Shown: positions 1 to 8,653 of the stretch, piece after piece
Position numbering within the stretch: the stretch's first letter is position 1
Layout of the letters: each line of letters begins with the position of its first letter
Source of the DNA: Rummeliibacillus sp963792445
GTDB lineage: Bacteria; Bacillota; Bacilli; Bacillales_A; Planococcaceae
Length of the DNA stretch: 64,000 nucleotides
Assembly (NCBI GenBank): GCA_963792445.1
Contig: CAWBWO010000014.1
Location: 124,001-188,000, forward strand
Reading direction: 5' to 3'
The notes under the pieces: model-generated
Seen by the model: only the letters and a program-made list of their open reading frames with translations
Told to the model about the DNA's origin: nothing
Databases searched by the model: none
Position numbers and translations under genes: made by a program

Positions 1-247
1 TGCTGAAATCATGGTTGAAAAAGAAGAAGATCAAAAAGAAAAAGTTTTAGAGATGACTATCGAAGAACTAGATCTTTCTGTTCGTTCTTACAACTGCTTA
101 AAACGTGCAGGCATCAATACTGTTCTTGAACTTGCTAACAAGTCTGAAGACGATATGATGAAAGTTCGTAACTTAGGCCGTAAATCATTAGAAGAAGTAA
201 AAGCGAAGTTAGAAGAGCTTGGTTTAGGATTACGAGAAGAAGACTAA
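1..247 (+). CDS. rpoA: RNA polymerase alpha subunit, C-terminal part (partial)
   Basis: The window opens inside this gene; the reading frame is open from base 2 to the stop at 245-247. The visible residues form the alpha C-terminal domain (alpha-CTD), with an ELDLSVRSYNCL helix, the AGINTV segment and the NLGRKSLEEV helix-hairpin-helix that contacts UP-element DNA and activators. The core enzyme assembly domain lies upstream of the window. It sits 51 bp before rplQ, the usual order in the Bacillales ribosomal-protein cluster, so they are very likely co-transcribed. Confidence 0.96.
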   Translation, partial: AEIMVEKEEDQKEKVLEMTIEELDLSVRSYNCLKRAGINTVLELANKSEDDMMKVRNLGRKSLEEVKAKLEELGLGLREED

Positions 248-298
248 GCGACTTTAAAATATGTATGATCAGTAATTGAACGAAGGAGGGAAACATCC

Positions 299-679
299 AT
301 GGGTTACAGAAAACTTGGACGTACAAGTTCTCAACGTAAAGCGATGTTACGTGATTTAGCAACAGACTTAATCATTAACGAACGCATCGAAACAACAGAA
401 ACTCGTGCGAAAGAATTACGCTCAGTAGTTGAAAAAATGATTACTCTAGGTAAACGCGGTGACTTACACGCTCGTCGTCAAGCTGCAGCATTTATCCGTC
501 ATGAAGTAGCAACTTCAACTGATGCTGAAGGTAACGAAACTGTCGTTTTTGCACTACAAAAGTTGTTTGATGATGTAGCACCACGCTACGCTGACCGTCA
601 AGGCGGTTATACTCGCATTATGAAAATGGGACCTCGCCGTGGTGACGGTGCGCCTGTAGTTGTAATTGAATTAGTTTAA
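299..679 (+). CDS. rplQ: 50S ribosomal protein L17
   Basis: Structural protein of the large ribosomal subunit. The start MGYRKLGR and the segments RKAMLRDLATDLI and ETRAKELR are typical of L17, and the end GAPVVVIELV is the family's usual C-terminus. At 126 residues it is the normal bacterial length. A strong AGGAGG site lies about 8 bases before the ATG. It is the last gene of the rpoA cluster and is followed at once by a strong terminator hairpin. Confidence 0.98.
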   Translation: MGYRKLGRTSSQRKAMLRDLATDLIINERIETTETRAKELRSVVEKMITLGKRGDLHARRQAAAFIRHEVATSTDAEGNETVVFALQKLFDDVAPRYADRQGGYTRIMKMGPRRGDGAPVVVIELV

Positions 680-692
680 TTATAACGATGCG

Positions 693-743
693 AAAAGAGG
701 GTGTACTTGTTCATAATAATTTGAACTTTACACCCTCTTTTTT
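693..743 (+). terminator. Rho-independent terminator after rplQ
   Basis: A 12-bp perfect inverted repeat (AAAGAGGGTGTA / TACACCCTCTTT) with an AT-rich loop and a T run ends the ribosomal-protein transcript just after the rplQ stop. Confidence 0.93.
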
Positions 744-764
744 CAAAACAGTGATTTATACGAC

Positions 765-915
765 AAATTTAAAAGCAGAGCGTTATGATGAGCAGACATA
801 AGTGCTGTCTCGTTTAGCTCTACGCACCCCATTCACGTTAAAGGTCTGAGCAACCTTTGAACGGGAGATATCCAATTTTGCGCATTTCTCTGAATGGGGT
901 GCGCGCTTTTTTATT
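765..915 (+). ncRNA. Candidate structured RNA downstream of rplQ, ending in a terminator-like stem
   Basis: After the rplQ terminator there are about 330 bases without a gene. Within them GCACCCCATTCA (824-835) pairs perfectly with TGAATGGGGTGC (891-902), followed by a T-rich tract. The 55-base interior holds its own small hairpin (AAAGGT near 840 with ACCTTT near 853). Upstream, 790-812 can form another short stem. A multi-stem RNA closed by a terminator suggests a leader or attenuator for the ecf operon, or a 3' element of the rplQ message. An Rfam family of downstream-of-L17 elements exists as I recall it, but I could not compare them. Confidence 0.45.
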
Positions 916-1072
916 TATTTTAAGAATAATCAATCTTTTTTCGACTTTTGTCATTATAGACGAAGTCGTATTTTTTTAACAAAAGTTATTTCCAACTAGT
1001 ATTCATACATAAAACAGTGTAAGTTATAGATGAGCAGAGATTGACTAGGCGAGCGAGAGGAGTTTTACAGAC

Positions 1073-1919
1073 ATGCATGAAATCTTATCACTGAATAATG
1101 TGACATTTACATATGCACCGGATCATCCTGAGGTAAAAAATGCAGTCGAAGATGTTTCTTTTACGGTGGAAGAGGGCGAATGGATTGCAATTGTTGGACA
1201 CAATGGTTCAGGTAAGTCAACCATTGCCCGTCTTATTAATGGCCTCCTTTATCCTCAAAAAGGGAATGTGCAGTTTATGGGCCAAATATTAGATGAAAAC
1301 AATTTATGGGAAGTTCGTTCTCAAATTGGTATGGTTTTTCAAAATCCAGATAATCAATTTGTAGGTGCAACAGTACAAGATGATGTCGCATTTGCATTAG
1401 AAAATAATGGTGTTCCTCATGATGAAATGGTTAAACGTGTTCATGAAGCTTTACAACAAGTGAAAATGGATAACTTTTTAAATCATGAGCCACAGCATCT
1501 ATCAGGTGGACAAAAACAGCGCGTTGCTATTGCGGGTGCAATTGCCTTACAACCACGCTTACTCATTTTAGATGAAGCAACATCTATGCTAGATCCTCAA
1601 GGCCGACAAGAGGTCCTTTCTGTTGTACGAACCTTACGAGAGAAGACAGGATTAACGGTATTATCCATTACACATGATTTAGAAGAAGCGATTATGGCTG
1701 ATCGTATTATTGTTTATGAATGGTGGAAAGAAGTTTGCTGAAGGTACTCCATCTGAAATTTTTAGTTTAGGAGATCAATTAGTTGAGCTAGGATTGGATT
1801 TACCATTTGCGATGAAGCTAACGAGGCTATTGCAAGCAGAAGGTGTACAACTTCTAGGGGAACACATGACAGAAGAACAGTTGGTGAATGATTTATGGAT
1901 ATCGAACTTCAAAAAGTAA
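1073..1919 (+). pseudogene. ecfA1: ECF transporter ATPase EcfA1 (CbiO1), interrupted by a frameshift
   Basis: ATP-binding subunit of the shared energizing module for vitamin and cobalt/nickel ECF importers. Walker A (GHNGSGKST), Q-loop (MVFQNPDNQ), signature (LSGGQKQR) and Walker B (LLILDEA) are all present in the first 1073-1741 frame. After DRIIV the frame runs into WWKEVC and stops. The continuation MNGGKKFAEGTPSEIF is read one base further on and ends at 1919. Removing one T from the TTT at 1713-1715 gives an uninterrupted 281-residue protein of normal length. The gene starts the ecfA1-ecfA2-ecfT operon. The break follows all catalytic motifs and could be a real mutation or a base-calling error. 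Confidence 0.85.
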
Positions 1920-2767
1920 GTTTTGCTTATGCACCTAATACGCCTTTTGAAAAAAGAGCGTTATTTGATGTAAACTTAGCTATTCCTTCAGGTAGCTTTC
2001 AAGCAATAATCGGGCATACAGGATCAGGTAAATCGACGATCTTACAACACTTAAATGCACTATTGAAGCCGACAAAAGGCTCAATACGCATTGGTGATAA
2101 GTTGATTACTGCAGGAAAAAAGGAAAAGGATTTGCGCCAAGTGCGCCAAAAAGTTGGCATTGTTTTTCAGTTTCCAGAACATCAGTTATTCGAAGAAACG
2201 GTATTAAAAGATATTATGTTTGGGCCAATGAATTTTGGTGTATCTGAGAAAGAAGCTATTGAGCGTGCACATGCTTTAGTGAAGTTAGTTGGATTACCAG
2301 AAGCCGTTCTTGATAAGTCGCCATTTGACTTATCAGGGGGCCAAATGCGACGGGTTGCTATCGCAGGTGTCTTAGCAATGGAACCAGAAGCGATTGTATT
2401 AGACGAACCCACTGCAGGTTTAGATCCTAGAGGTCGTAAAGAAATTATGGACTTGTTTTATCGACTACACAAGGAACGTCATCTAACAACAATTCTAGTG
2501 ACACATAGTATGGAGGATGCTGCTCGTTATGCAGATCGTATAGCTATTATGCATGAAGGGCACTGTGTATTAACTGGCACACCTTTGGAGATCTTTAGTG
2601 ATGCAGAAAAACTCTCTCACTATCGTTTGGAAGTCCCTCAAATTATTCATTTTCAAAATCAACTTGAGCAGAAGATTGGTCGAAAGCTTCCAAGGTTATG
2701 CTTAACTGAAGAACAATTAGCAAAGACGATTGCGCAAGTTTTAAAAGAGGAGCGTGATCATCAATGA
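1895..2767 (+). CDS. ecfA2: ECF transporter ATPase EcfA2 (CbiO2)
   Basis: Second ABC ATPase of the energy-coupling module; it pairs with EcfA1 and docks on EcfT. Walker A GHTGSGKST, the Q-loop region GIVFQFPEHQLFEETV, the signature LSGGQMRR and Walker B AIVLDEP are visible, and the 290-residue length is normal. The EHQLFEETV signature after the Q-loop is characteristic of EcfA2 rather than EcfA1. The ATG lies 25 bases inside the end of ecfA1, so translation is probably coupled to it, and the stop overlaps the ecfT start. Confidence 0.95.
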   Translation: MDIELQKVSFAYAPNTPFEKRALFDVNLAIPSGSFQAIIGHTGSGKSTILQHLNALLKPTKGSIRIGDKLITAGKKEKDLRQVRQKVGIVFQFPEHQLFEETVLKDIMFGPMNFGVSEKEAIERAHALVKLVGLPEAVLDKSPFDLSGGQMRRVAIAGVLAMEPEAIVLDEPTAGLDPRGRKEIMDLFYRLHKERHLTTILVTHSMEDAARYADRIAIMHEGHCVLTGTPLEIFSDAEKLSHYRLEVPQIIHFQNQLEQKIGRKLPRLCLTEEQLAKTIAQVLKEERDHQ

Positions 2768-3561
2768 TGGAAAAAATGATTTTTGGTCGTTTCATACCTG
2801 GAGATTCTTTTATACACAGGTTAGATCCGCGTTCCAAGCTAATATTTGTATTTGCGTTTATCATTGTGGTATTTTTGGCAAACAATACGCCTACATATAT
2901 TGCGCTTTTTATTTTCACGCTAATCGCTATTTTAATGTCTCGTATTAAAGTGTACTTTTTGATTAATGGATTAAAACCTGTTTTAATCCTTATGGCTTTT
3001 ACATTCTTATTGCATATATTCTTTACAAAAGAAGGACCATTGCTTTTTGAATGGAAATTTATCCATATTTACGAACAGGGATTAAGACAGGGTATTTATA
3101 TTTCCGTTCGTTTCTTAGTATTGGTGTTTATCACGTCGATTTTAACGTTAACCACATCACCTATTTCGATTACGGATGGGATGGAAGTATTGTTAAATCC
3201 ATTAAAAAAGTTAAAGTTGCCTGTTCATGAATTAGCATTAATGATGTCTATTTCATTGCGTTTTATACCAACATTAATGGATGAGACAGATAAAATTATG
3301 AAGGCTCAAATGGCAAGAGGTTCTGATCTTACTACAGGGCCAATCAAAGATAGAATAAAGGCTGTTGTACCACTATTAGTTCCGTTGTTTGTTAGTGCTT
3401 TTAAACGCGCTGAAGACTTAGCAACAGCAATGGAAGTACGAGGTTATCGAGGTGGAGAAGGAAGAACACGCTATCGAAAATTGAAATGGCGTATAGGTGA
3501 TACTGTAGCACTCCTTTCCATCGTGGTTATGTCGGCCATTTTAGTATATTTACGTAGTTAA
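2764..3561 (+). CDS. ecfT: ECF transporter transmembrane protein EcfT
   Basis: Membrane scaffold that links the two ATPases to exchangeable substrate-binding S components. It has the expected hydrophobic N-terminal helices (residues about 28-60 and 70-95). The two coupling motifs that touch the ATPases appear as ARGS (in MKAQMARGSDL) and VRGYRG (in AMEVRGYRGGEG). At 265 residues it is the normal length. The ATG overlaps the ecfA2 stop (ATGA), showing translational coupling. truA follows 30 bp later and is likely on the same transcript. Confidence 0.95.
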   Translation: MMEKMIFGRFIPGDSFIHRLDPRSKLIFVFAFIIVVFLANNTPTYIALFIFTLIAILMSRIKVYFLINGLKPVLILMAFTFLLHIFFTKEGPLLFEWKFIHIYEQGLRQGIYISVRFLVLVFITSILTLTTSPISITDGMEVLLNPLKKLKLPVHELALMMSISLRFIPTLMDETDKIMKAQMARGSDLTTGPIKDRIKAVVPLLVPLFVSAFKRAEDLATAMEVRGYRGGEGRTRYRKLKWRIGDTVALLSIVVMSAILVYLRS

Positions 3562-3591
3562 TGAGTTATGAGTTAGGAGAAAAGCATAACG

Positions 3592-4341
3592 ATGAAAAGA
3601 AGAATGAAAGCCACAATCGCATATGATGGTACCAATTTTTCTGGATACCAAGTACAGCCTAATAAGCGAACTGTACAAGAAGAGATTGAAAAGGTACTAA
3701 CGAAAATGCATAAAGGTGAAATCATCCATGTGACTGCGAGTGGTCGAACGGATGCGAGAGTCCACGCAACAGGACAAGTAATCCATTTTGATACAACATT
3801 GTCCATTCCTCTTGATCGTTATGCACGTGCATTAAACGTCCAATTGCCACGAGATATTCGTGTGATGAAAGTGGAAGAAGTACCTGAAGATTTTCACGCG
3901 CGTTATAGTGTGCATGGTAAACAATATCGATATATTTGGTCTTGTGAAGAGATTCAAAGCCCTTTTAGACGTTTTTATGCGACACCCACAAATGGAATAA
4001 AACCGGATGTCAAAGCAATGGAGGAAGCAGCAAAGTACATTCTGGGGACTCATGATTTTTCATGCTTTTGTGCTTCGAACACAAGTGTGAAAGATAAAGT
4101 TCGTACAGTTTCTTCCTTAGCATTTGAGTGGCACGGAGAAGAGTTGCACATGGTAATTTGCGGAAATGGATTTTTATATAACATGGTCCGCATAATTGCA
4201 GGTACATTATGGGAAGTTGGTATTGGTAAACGTAGCCCTGATGAGTTGGCCAAAATCATTTCATCTATGGATAGAGGGAAGGCTGGTAAAACGGCGCCAG
4301 CACAGGGTTTATACCTTGAAAATGTCCATTATGAAGCTTGA
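3592..4341 (+). CDS. truA: tRNA pseudouridine(38-40) synthase TruA
   Basis: Isomerizes uridines 38, 39 and 40 in the tRNA anticodon arm to pseudouridine. The N-terminus KATIAYDGTNFSGYQ and the catalytic SGRTDARVHA motif (nucleophile Asp) are present, as is the later GNGFLYNMVRII segment that binds the target. The 249-residue length is typical. Its place between ecfT and rplM is conserved in Bacillales. The next genes have their own promoter starting at 4374. Confidence 0.97.
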   Translation: MKRRMKATIAYDGTNFSGYQVQPNKRTVQEEIEKVLTKMHKGEIIHVTASGRTDARVHATGQVIHFDTTLSIPLDRYARALNVQLPRDIRVMKVEEVPEDFHARYSVHGKQYRYIWSCEEIQSPFRRFYATPTNGIKPDVKAMEEAAKYILGTHDFSCFCASNTSVKDKVRTVSSLAFEWHGEELHMVICGNGFLYNMVRIIAGTLWEVGIGKRSPDELAKIISSMDRGKAGKTAPAQGLYLENVHYEA

Positions 4342-4373
4342 AGCAACATTTCCAGGCGTTTTTATTGAAATGC

Positions 4374-4402
4374 TTGACTTACATCGCTTTTTGAGGTAAG
4401 AT
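4374..4402 (+). promoter_or_regulatory. Sigma-A promoter for rplM-rpsI
   Basis: TTGACT at 4374-4379, a 17-base spacer and TAAGAT at 4397-4402 form a near-consensus vegetative promoter just after the truA stop. It predicts transcription from about 4409 and a leader of about 110 bases before rplM. Confidence 0.75.
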
Positions 4403-4408
4403 AACATA

Positions 4409-4508
4409 TGGTATTTTCATTACCCCACAAGATAAGCCCCGAATCTTAGCTTTTGAGGATAAAGAAAACAATTGGAACAGAGTAATAGAAACAATTTGAT
4501 AATTGTAG
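4409..4508 (+). promoter_or_regulatory. Probable L13 autoregulatory leader
   Basis: The untranslated stretch between the promoter and the rplM ribosome-binding site can form small hairpins, for example AAGAT at about 4430 with ATCTT at about 4443. Bacilli are known to carry an L13-binding leader at exactly this place. The identification rests mainly on position; I did not match it to a covariance model. Confidence 0.45.
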
Positions 4509-4520
4509 GAGGATACTAAA

Positions 4521-4961
4521 ATGATGCGTACAACATTCATGGCTAAAGGTCACGAAGTAGAACGTAAATGGTTAGTTGTTGACGCTGAAGGCCAAACTCT
4601 TGGTCGTTTAGCTTCTGAAGTAGCTGCTATTTTACGTGGTAAACATAAAGCAATCTATACACCAAACGTTGATACTGGTGATCACGTGATCATCATCAAC
4701 GCTGAAAAAATTGAGTTAACTGGTAACAAATTAAACGGTAAAATTTACTACCGTCACTCTCAATTTCCTGGTGGTTTAAAAACTCGCACAGCTGGCGAAA
4801 TGAAAGAAAAATACCCAGTTAAAATGCTTGAGTTAGCAATCAAAGGCATGCTTCCTAAAAACTCTTTAGGTCGTCAAATGTTCAACAAACTACACGTTTA
4901 CACTGGTTCTGAACATCCACATGCTGCACAAAAACCTGAAGCTTACGAGCTTCGCGGATAA
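4521..4961 (+). CDS. rplM: 50S ribosomal protein L13
   Basis: Large-subunit ribosomal protein. The start MMRTTFMAKGHEVERKW, the AEGQTLGRLAS segment and KGMLPKNSLGRQMF are strongly conserved L13 features. At 146 residues it is full length. AGGAGG ends about 7 bases before the ATG. It forms a two-gene operon with rpsI, 21 bp downstream. Confidence 0.98.
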   Translation: MMRTTFMAKGHEVERKWLVVDAEGQTLGRLASEVAAILRGKHKAIYTPNVDTGDHVIIINAEKIELTGNKLNGKIYYRHSQFPGGLKTRTAGEMKEKYPVKMLELAIKGMLPKNSLGRQMFNKLHVYTGSEHPHAAQKPEAYELRG

Positions 4962-4982
4962 TAATTAGAGGAGGATACAACC

Positions 4983-5375
4983 TTGGCACAAGTTCAATAT
5001 ATCGGCACTGGTCGTCGTAAAAGCTCAACTGCCCGCGTACGTTTAGTACCAGGCGAAGGCAAAATCGTTATTAACAACCGCGACGTTGAAAACTACGTCC
5101 CATTCGCATCTTTACGCGAAGTTATTAAACAACCATTAGTAGCAACTGAAACTGTAGGTAGCTATGATATTTACGTTAACGTAAACGGTGGTGGTTTCAC
5201 AGGTCAAGCTGGCGCAATCCGCCACGGTATCGCTCGTGCGTTACTAACAGTTGACCCTGATTTCCGTCCAGCACTTAAATCAGCAGGTCTACTTACTCGT
5301 GACCCTCGTATGAAAGAACGTAAAAAACCAGGTTTACGCGGCGCTCGTCGTGCACCACAATTCTCAAAACGTTAA
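4983..5375 (+). CDS. rpsI: 30S ribosomal protein S9
   Basis: Small-subunit ribosomal protein whose C-terminal tail reaches the P-site tRNA. It begins with a TTG codon (MAQVQYIGTGRRKSS) preceded by GAGGAGG. GGGFTGQAGAIRHGIARAL and the terminal APQFSKR are diagnostic. At 130 residues it is full length. It is followed by a terminator hairpin. Confidence 0.98.
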   Translation: MAQVQYIGTGRRKSSTARVRLVPGEGKIVINNRDVENYVPFASLREVIKQPLVATETVGSYDIYVNVNGGGFTGQAGAIRHGIARALLTVDPDFRPALKSAGLLTRDPRMKERKKPGLRGARRAPQFSKR

Positions 5376-5387
5376 TTATGGCGTTTC

Positions 5388-5430
5388 AAGGCTCTTCTCT
5401 CACTTATGTGGTGGGGAGAGTCTTTTTTAA
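5388..5430 (+). terminator. Terminator after rpsI
   Basis: GGCTCTTCTCTCAC pairs with GTGGGGAGAGTC (with a bulge and G-U pairs) and is followed by six T residues. Confidence 0.85.
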
Positions 5431-5560
5431 TGCTTAAAAATAAAATACATATATTACATAATATTGATCATTGTAGATTAAAAAATTTGGTGGAGTTTGT
5501 GAAATTTTCATAAATAAAAAAGTATAATGGATAGAGAATTTAACATAGGAGAAGTGCGAA

Positions 5561-6823
5561 TTGAAAAAACAAAATAGTTCTTATAGATGGATTGTTTTTA
5601 GTTCTGTTTTAATTGCTTATTTTCTAATCGTCAGTCAACGAACTGCACCAGGTTTAATCGCAGATAAACTAATGAACGAATTTAGTATTACGGCATCTGC
5701 TGTTGGTTTAATGACGAGTATTCAGTTTTTAGCATACTCAGGATTGCAAATTCCAGTCGGCTTGTTATCTGACCGATTTGGCCCAAATCGCTTCTTGATC
5801 GTAGGAGCACTTCTTAGTGGTTTAGGAACATTGCTTTATAGTGTTTCACCGAATGAGTATATGTTGTACATTGCAAGACTAATGGTTGGTATGGGTGATT
5901 CAACCATTTGGGTTAATTTAGTTTTAATATTAAGTCAATGGTTTAAAGTAGGAGAATTTACTCGATTACTTGGTGTAGCAGGAATGGCCGGAAGCCTTGG
6001 CTCATTGCTAGCGACAGTTCCATTTTCGTATGGGATTGCAATGCTTGGATGGAGAACAATATTTCTATCAACTGGGATAGTTTTATGTGTTTTAGCGTTA
6101 CTTCTTTATTTTGTACTCTTGGTAAAACCGAAACGAATGGTATTTGAAAAGGCTCCGGATAAAAAGCAAAACCAAGCGAACAAAGATGAAAAAGCAATGA
6201 CCATTTTAAAACGTTTGTTTTCTACTCGACAAGCTTGGGCTACATTCTTTTGTCACTTTGGTATTGTAGGTACGTATATTGGATTTATCGGTTCATGGGG
6301 TGTTCCCTATGGTATGGATGTATTTAATCTAAGTCGTGCATCAGCAAGCCAACTAATTATGTACGGACTTATTGGAGCAATTGTAGGTGCTCCATTAACA
6401 AGCTGGTTTATTAGTCGAAGGGAAAATATAAAAGTTACATATCTTATTATTCAAATTATTATTTTCTTTAGCTGGCTGACTTTTTTCTTTGTTGGAAACT
6501 TTTCATTTATGTTCGTAGTTTTCCTGCTTTTTATTATTGGTTTTGGGTGTGGTGCAAGTTCATTGACATTTGCCATTGTTCGAAAATCATTTCCAATGAA
6601 AGAGGTAGGAGTTGTAACAGGGTTTGCAAACACAGGTGGATTTATCAGTGCGGTATTGTTGCCAGCGCTTTTCGGAAAAGTGTTAGATCATTTCCATCAT
6701 AGTTCCATTCTAGCTGGCTATCACTACGGACTTATTATTGCTGTTGTGTTTTCATCTATAGGAGTTGTTGGTAGTCTTTTGATTAAAGAGCCACAATTAG
6801 AGCAAATACAAGAAAATGCATAG
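5561..6823 (+). CDS. Major facilitator superfamily transporter
   Basis: A 420-residue membrane protein with about twelve hydrophobic segments. The MFS loop 2-3 signature is visible as GLLSDRFGPNRFLI (residues about 68-81), and a basic central loop (about 190-215) separates the two six-helix halves. Translation starts at TTG 5561 after AGGAGAAG. It is monocistronic, with its own upstream region after the rpsI terminator. The substrate cannot be told from the sequence; the family includes nitrate/nitrite, sugar-phosphate and drug carriers. Confidence 0.88.
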   Translation: MKKQNSSYRWIVFSSVLIAYFLIVSQRTAPGLIADKLMNEFSITASAVGLMTSIQFLAYSGLQIPVGLLSDRFGPNRFLIVGALLSGLGTLLYSVSPNEYMLYIARLMVGMGDSTIWVNLVLILSQWFKVGEFTRLLGVAGMAGSLGSLLATVPFSYGIAMLGWRTIFLSTGIVLCVLALLLYFVLLVKPKRMVFEKAPDKKQNQANKDEKAMTILKRLFSTRQAWATFFCHFGIVGTYIGFIGSWGVPYGMDVFNLSRASASQLIMYGLIGAIVGAPLTSWFISRRENIKVTYLIIQIIIFFSWLTFFFVGNFSFMFVVFLLFIIGFGCGASSLTFAIVRKSFPMKEVGVVTGFANTGGFISAVLLPALFGKVLDHFHHSSILAGYHYGLIIAVVFSSIGVVGSLLIKEPQLEQIQENA

Positions 6824-6990
6824 TTGTTTCCTAATTCTTATCAGGTTGTAAATTCGCACGAGATGTCTTTTGCAATAGAACTCTATGCAATTTTGTTATG
6901 GAGGCAATCAATATTTTGGAGCAATCATGAAATAAAGTGAAAATCATACCCCTACAGATAGATTATTTACTAAATAATTTCGATTGAAAT

Positions 6991-7024
6991 AAAAAAGTGA
7001 CCGTAATATACGGCCACTTTTTTA
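6991..7024. terminator. Bidirectional terminator between MFS and bcrC
   Basis: A 15-bp inverted repeat flanked by A6 and T6 lies between convergent genes. The single imperfect pair is A-C on the plus-strand RNA but G-U on the minus-strand RNA, so it should work better for the bcrC-like gene. Confidence 0.85.
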
Positions 7025-7038
7025 ATTAGTTTATATTT

Positions 7039-7629
7039 CTATCTATATAATTCTTTGTTTGCTTTTTCCCACTTATTAATATGATGGTAAATGCGGAATA
7101 GTAATTGTACAAATGGTTCCAATTTATTTGAAAAATGAATGACTACACTACTTGTTGCGAAGGAAAGCAATATACTTCCTATTACATCAGCAGGATAATG
7201 AACCCCGATATAAATACGAGATATTCCAACCATTGTTGCCCAAATTAGTATGAGATACTTCCATGGTGTCTTTCGTAAAAACAATGTCCAGAAAATAGCA
7301 AATACTAATACAGCATGATCACTAACAAAAGAAGAATCTGCAACATGTGAAACTAACTGATGTACATGGTGTGCTACAAATGGACGTGGATGATAATAGA
7401 TAAAGTGAATAATTGCATTAACTATTAATGCAATAATTGCAGAAAAAGTAGCATATAAAGATGTATATCTTATTTCAATGCCTTTTTGCTTATTACCTAT
7501 AAACCAAAGAAATACCAAAAGACAGACTACCGCATAAGGAAGACTATTCGAAAGAAATTCCATCAAAAAATCTAATGCTTTGGACTGTCCTGCCAATCCA
7601 TTTATTTGTTGAAAAAGTTGATAATTCAT
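7039..7629 (-). CDS. bcrC: Undecaprenyl-diphosphatase, BcrC type (PAP2 family)
   Basis: Probably dephosphorylates undecaprenyl diphosphate so the lipid carrier for cell-wall precursors is recycled; such enzymes also give bacitracin resistance. It has 196 residues with several membrane helices. The three PAP2 phosphatase motifs are visible: YYHPRPF, SFVSDHA and SRIYIGVHYPADV. The opening MNYQLFQQINGL and the segment RPFVAHHVH resemble Bacillus subtilis BcrC as I remember it. The usual PSDH is VSDH, and the Lys of motif 1 is His. It is monocistronic, with a GAGGAA site before the ATG. Confidence 0.85.
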   Translation of the reverse strand: MNYQLFQQINGLAGQSKALDFLMEFLSNSLPYAVVCLLVFLWFIGNKQKGIEIRYTSLYATFSAIIALIVNAIIHFIYYHPRPFVAHHVHQLVSHVADSSFVSDHAVLVFAIFWTLFLRKTPWKYLILIWATMVGISRIYIGVHYPADVIGSILLSFATSSVVIHFSNKLEPFVQLLFRIYHHINKWEKANKELYR

Positions 7630-7867
7630 GTTTTTAATTCCTCCTCAAATTGAAGAATCAACATAGTTTACATAGTACTGTTTAAGGATACGACCTTTAA
7701 AAGAAATTGTGGATAAATGCAAGATGAAAATATTATTAAAAATCTATTAAAAAGCGAATTGGGGATTTATTTTTGTGATAGATAAATCGTTCTATCTTTT
7801 AAAATATTGAACGACATATCTTTTTCTGTACGGGCATATGTTAGTGTAAAAAGGTGGTGGCTATGGT

Positions 7868-8581
7868 TTGAAGCGATGGCTCATATGGAGTGTAGTATTA
7901 GTAGCCTGCATACTACTAGTTGTTTATGAAACGAAAGCGTCCAATCGAGGTTTCTTCATTTCAGAAACTTTAGGTGGAGTCAAAGTTGTAGTAGATGCAG
8001 GGCATGGCGGAATAGACGGTGGTGCTTCAACGTCAGAACTCATTGAAAAAAATATTACATTAGCAATTGCAAAAAAAGTGGAAAAGCTCTTAAAGGAAAA
8101 GGGTGCAACAGTAGTCATGACTCGTACAAAAGATGACGATGTAATTGCTGAGCATACGCCAAATGCAGAGTTTAGTACACTCCGAGAACGGAAGAAGGAA
8201 GACATTTTTCTAAGAGAGGAATTGGTTAAAAAAGCAAACCCGGATATATTTATTACAATCCATGCAAATGCAATTCCAGAATCAAAGTGGCATGGAGCTC
8301 AAGTGTTTTATCATAAAGATGGACATCCAGCAGGTGAACTGTTAGCCAATTCAATACAAACATCGATTAGAGAACAGCTTAAGAATACAAATCGTGAAGC
8401 ACTTGCCATTAAGCAAGTCTATTTACTGAAAAAGGCTCAAATGCCATCAGTACTTGTAGAAACAGGTTTTTTAAGCAACCCTCAGGAAGCAGAATTACTT
8501 TCCTCACCAAATTATCAACAAAAAATGGCAGAAGCAATCGTAGCTGGTATCGAGCGTTATTCAGATTCTACGGTAGAGTAA
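7868..8581 (+). CDS. cwlD: N-acetylmuramoyl-L-alanine amidase CwlD
   Basis: Sporulation enzyme that, with a deacetylase partner, makes muramic-delta-lactam in cortex peptidoglycan, needed for germination. It starts at TTG 7868 after GGTGGTGG. An N-terminal membrane anchor (residues about 4-22) precedes an amidase_3 domain with zinc ligands in DAGHGGIDGG, the following Glu in ELIEKN, the His in ITIHAN and the catalytic Glu in VLVETGF. At 237 residues it matches the family. The order cwlD-salA-gerD-kbaA is conserved in Bacillales. Confidence 0.95.
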   Translation: MKRWLIWSVVLVACILLVVYETKASNRGFFISETLGGVKVVVDAGHGGIDGGASTSELIEKNITLAIAKKVEKLLKEKGATVVMTRTKDDDVIAEHTPNAEFSTLRERKKEDIFLREELVKKANPDIFITIHANAIPESKWHGAQVFYHKDGHPAGELLANSIQTSIREQLKNTNREALAIKQVYLLKKAQMPSVLVETGFLSNPQEAELLSSPNYQQKMAEAIVAGIERYSDSTVE

Positions 8582-8653
8582 ATAACGCGACATACTAATC
8601 CAAAAGCGTTATGATATACTATATTCGATATGATAATTAGAGGAGTGTCTACA

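Noticed and set aside
8630..8653. Upstream ATG start for salA
   Set aside because: It lies before the AGAGGAG ribosome-binding site that fits GTG 8654, and the added residues are not conserved.
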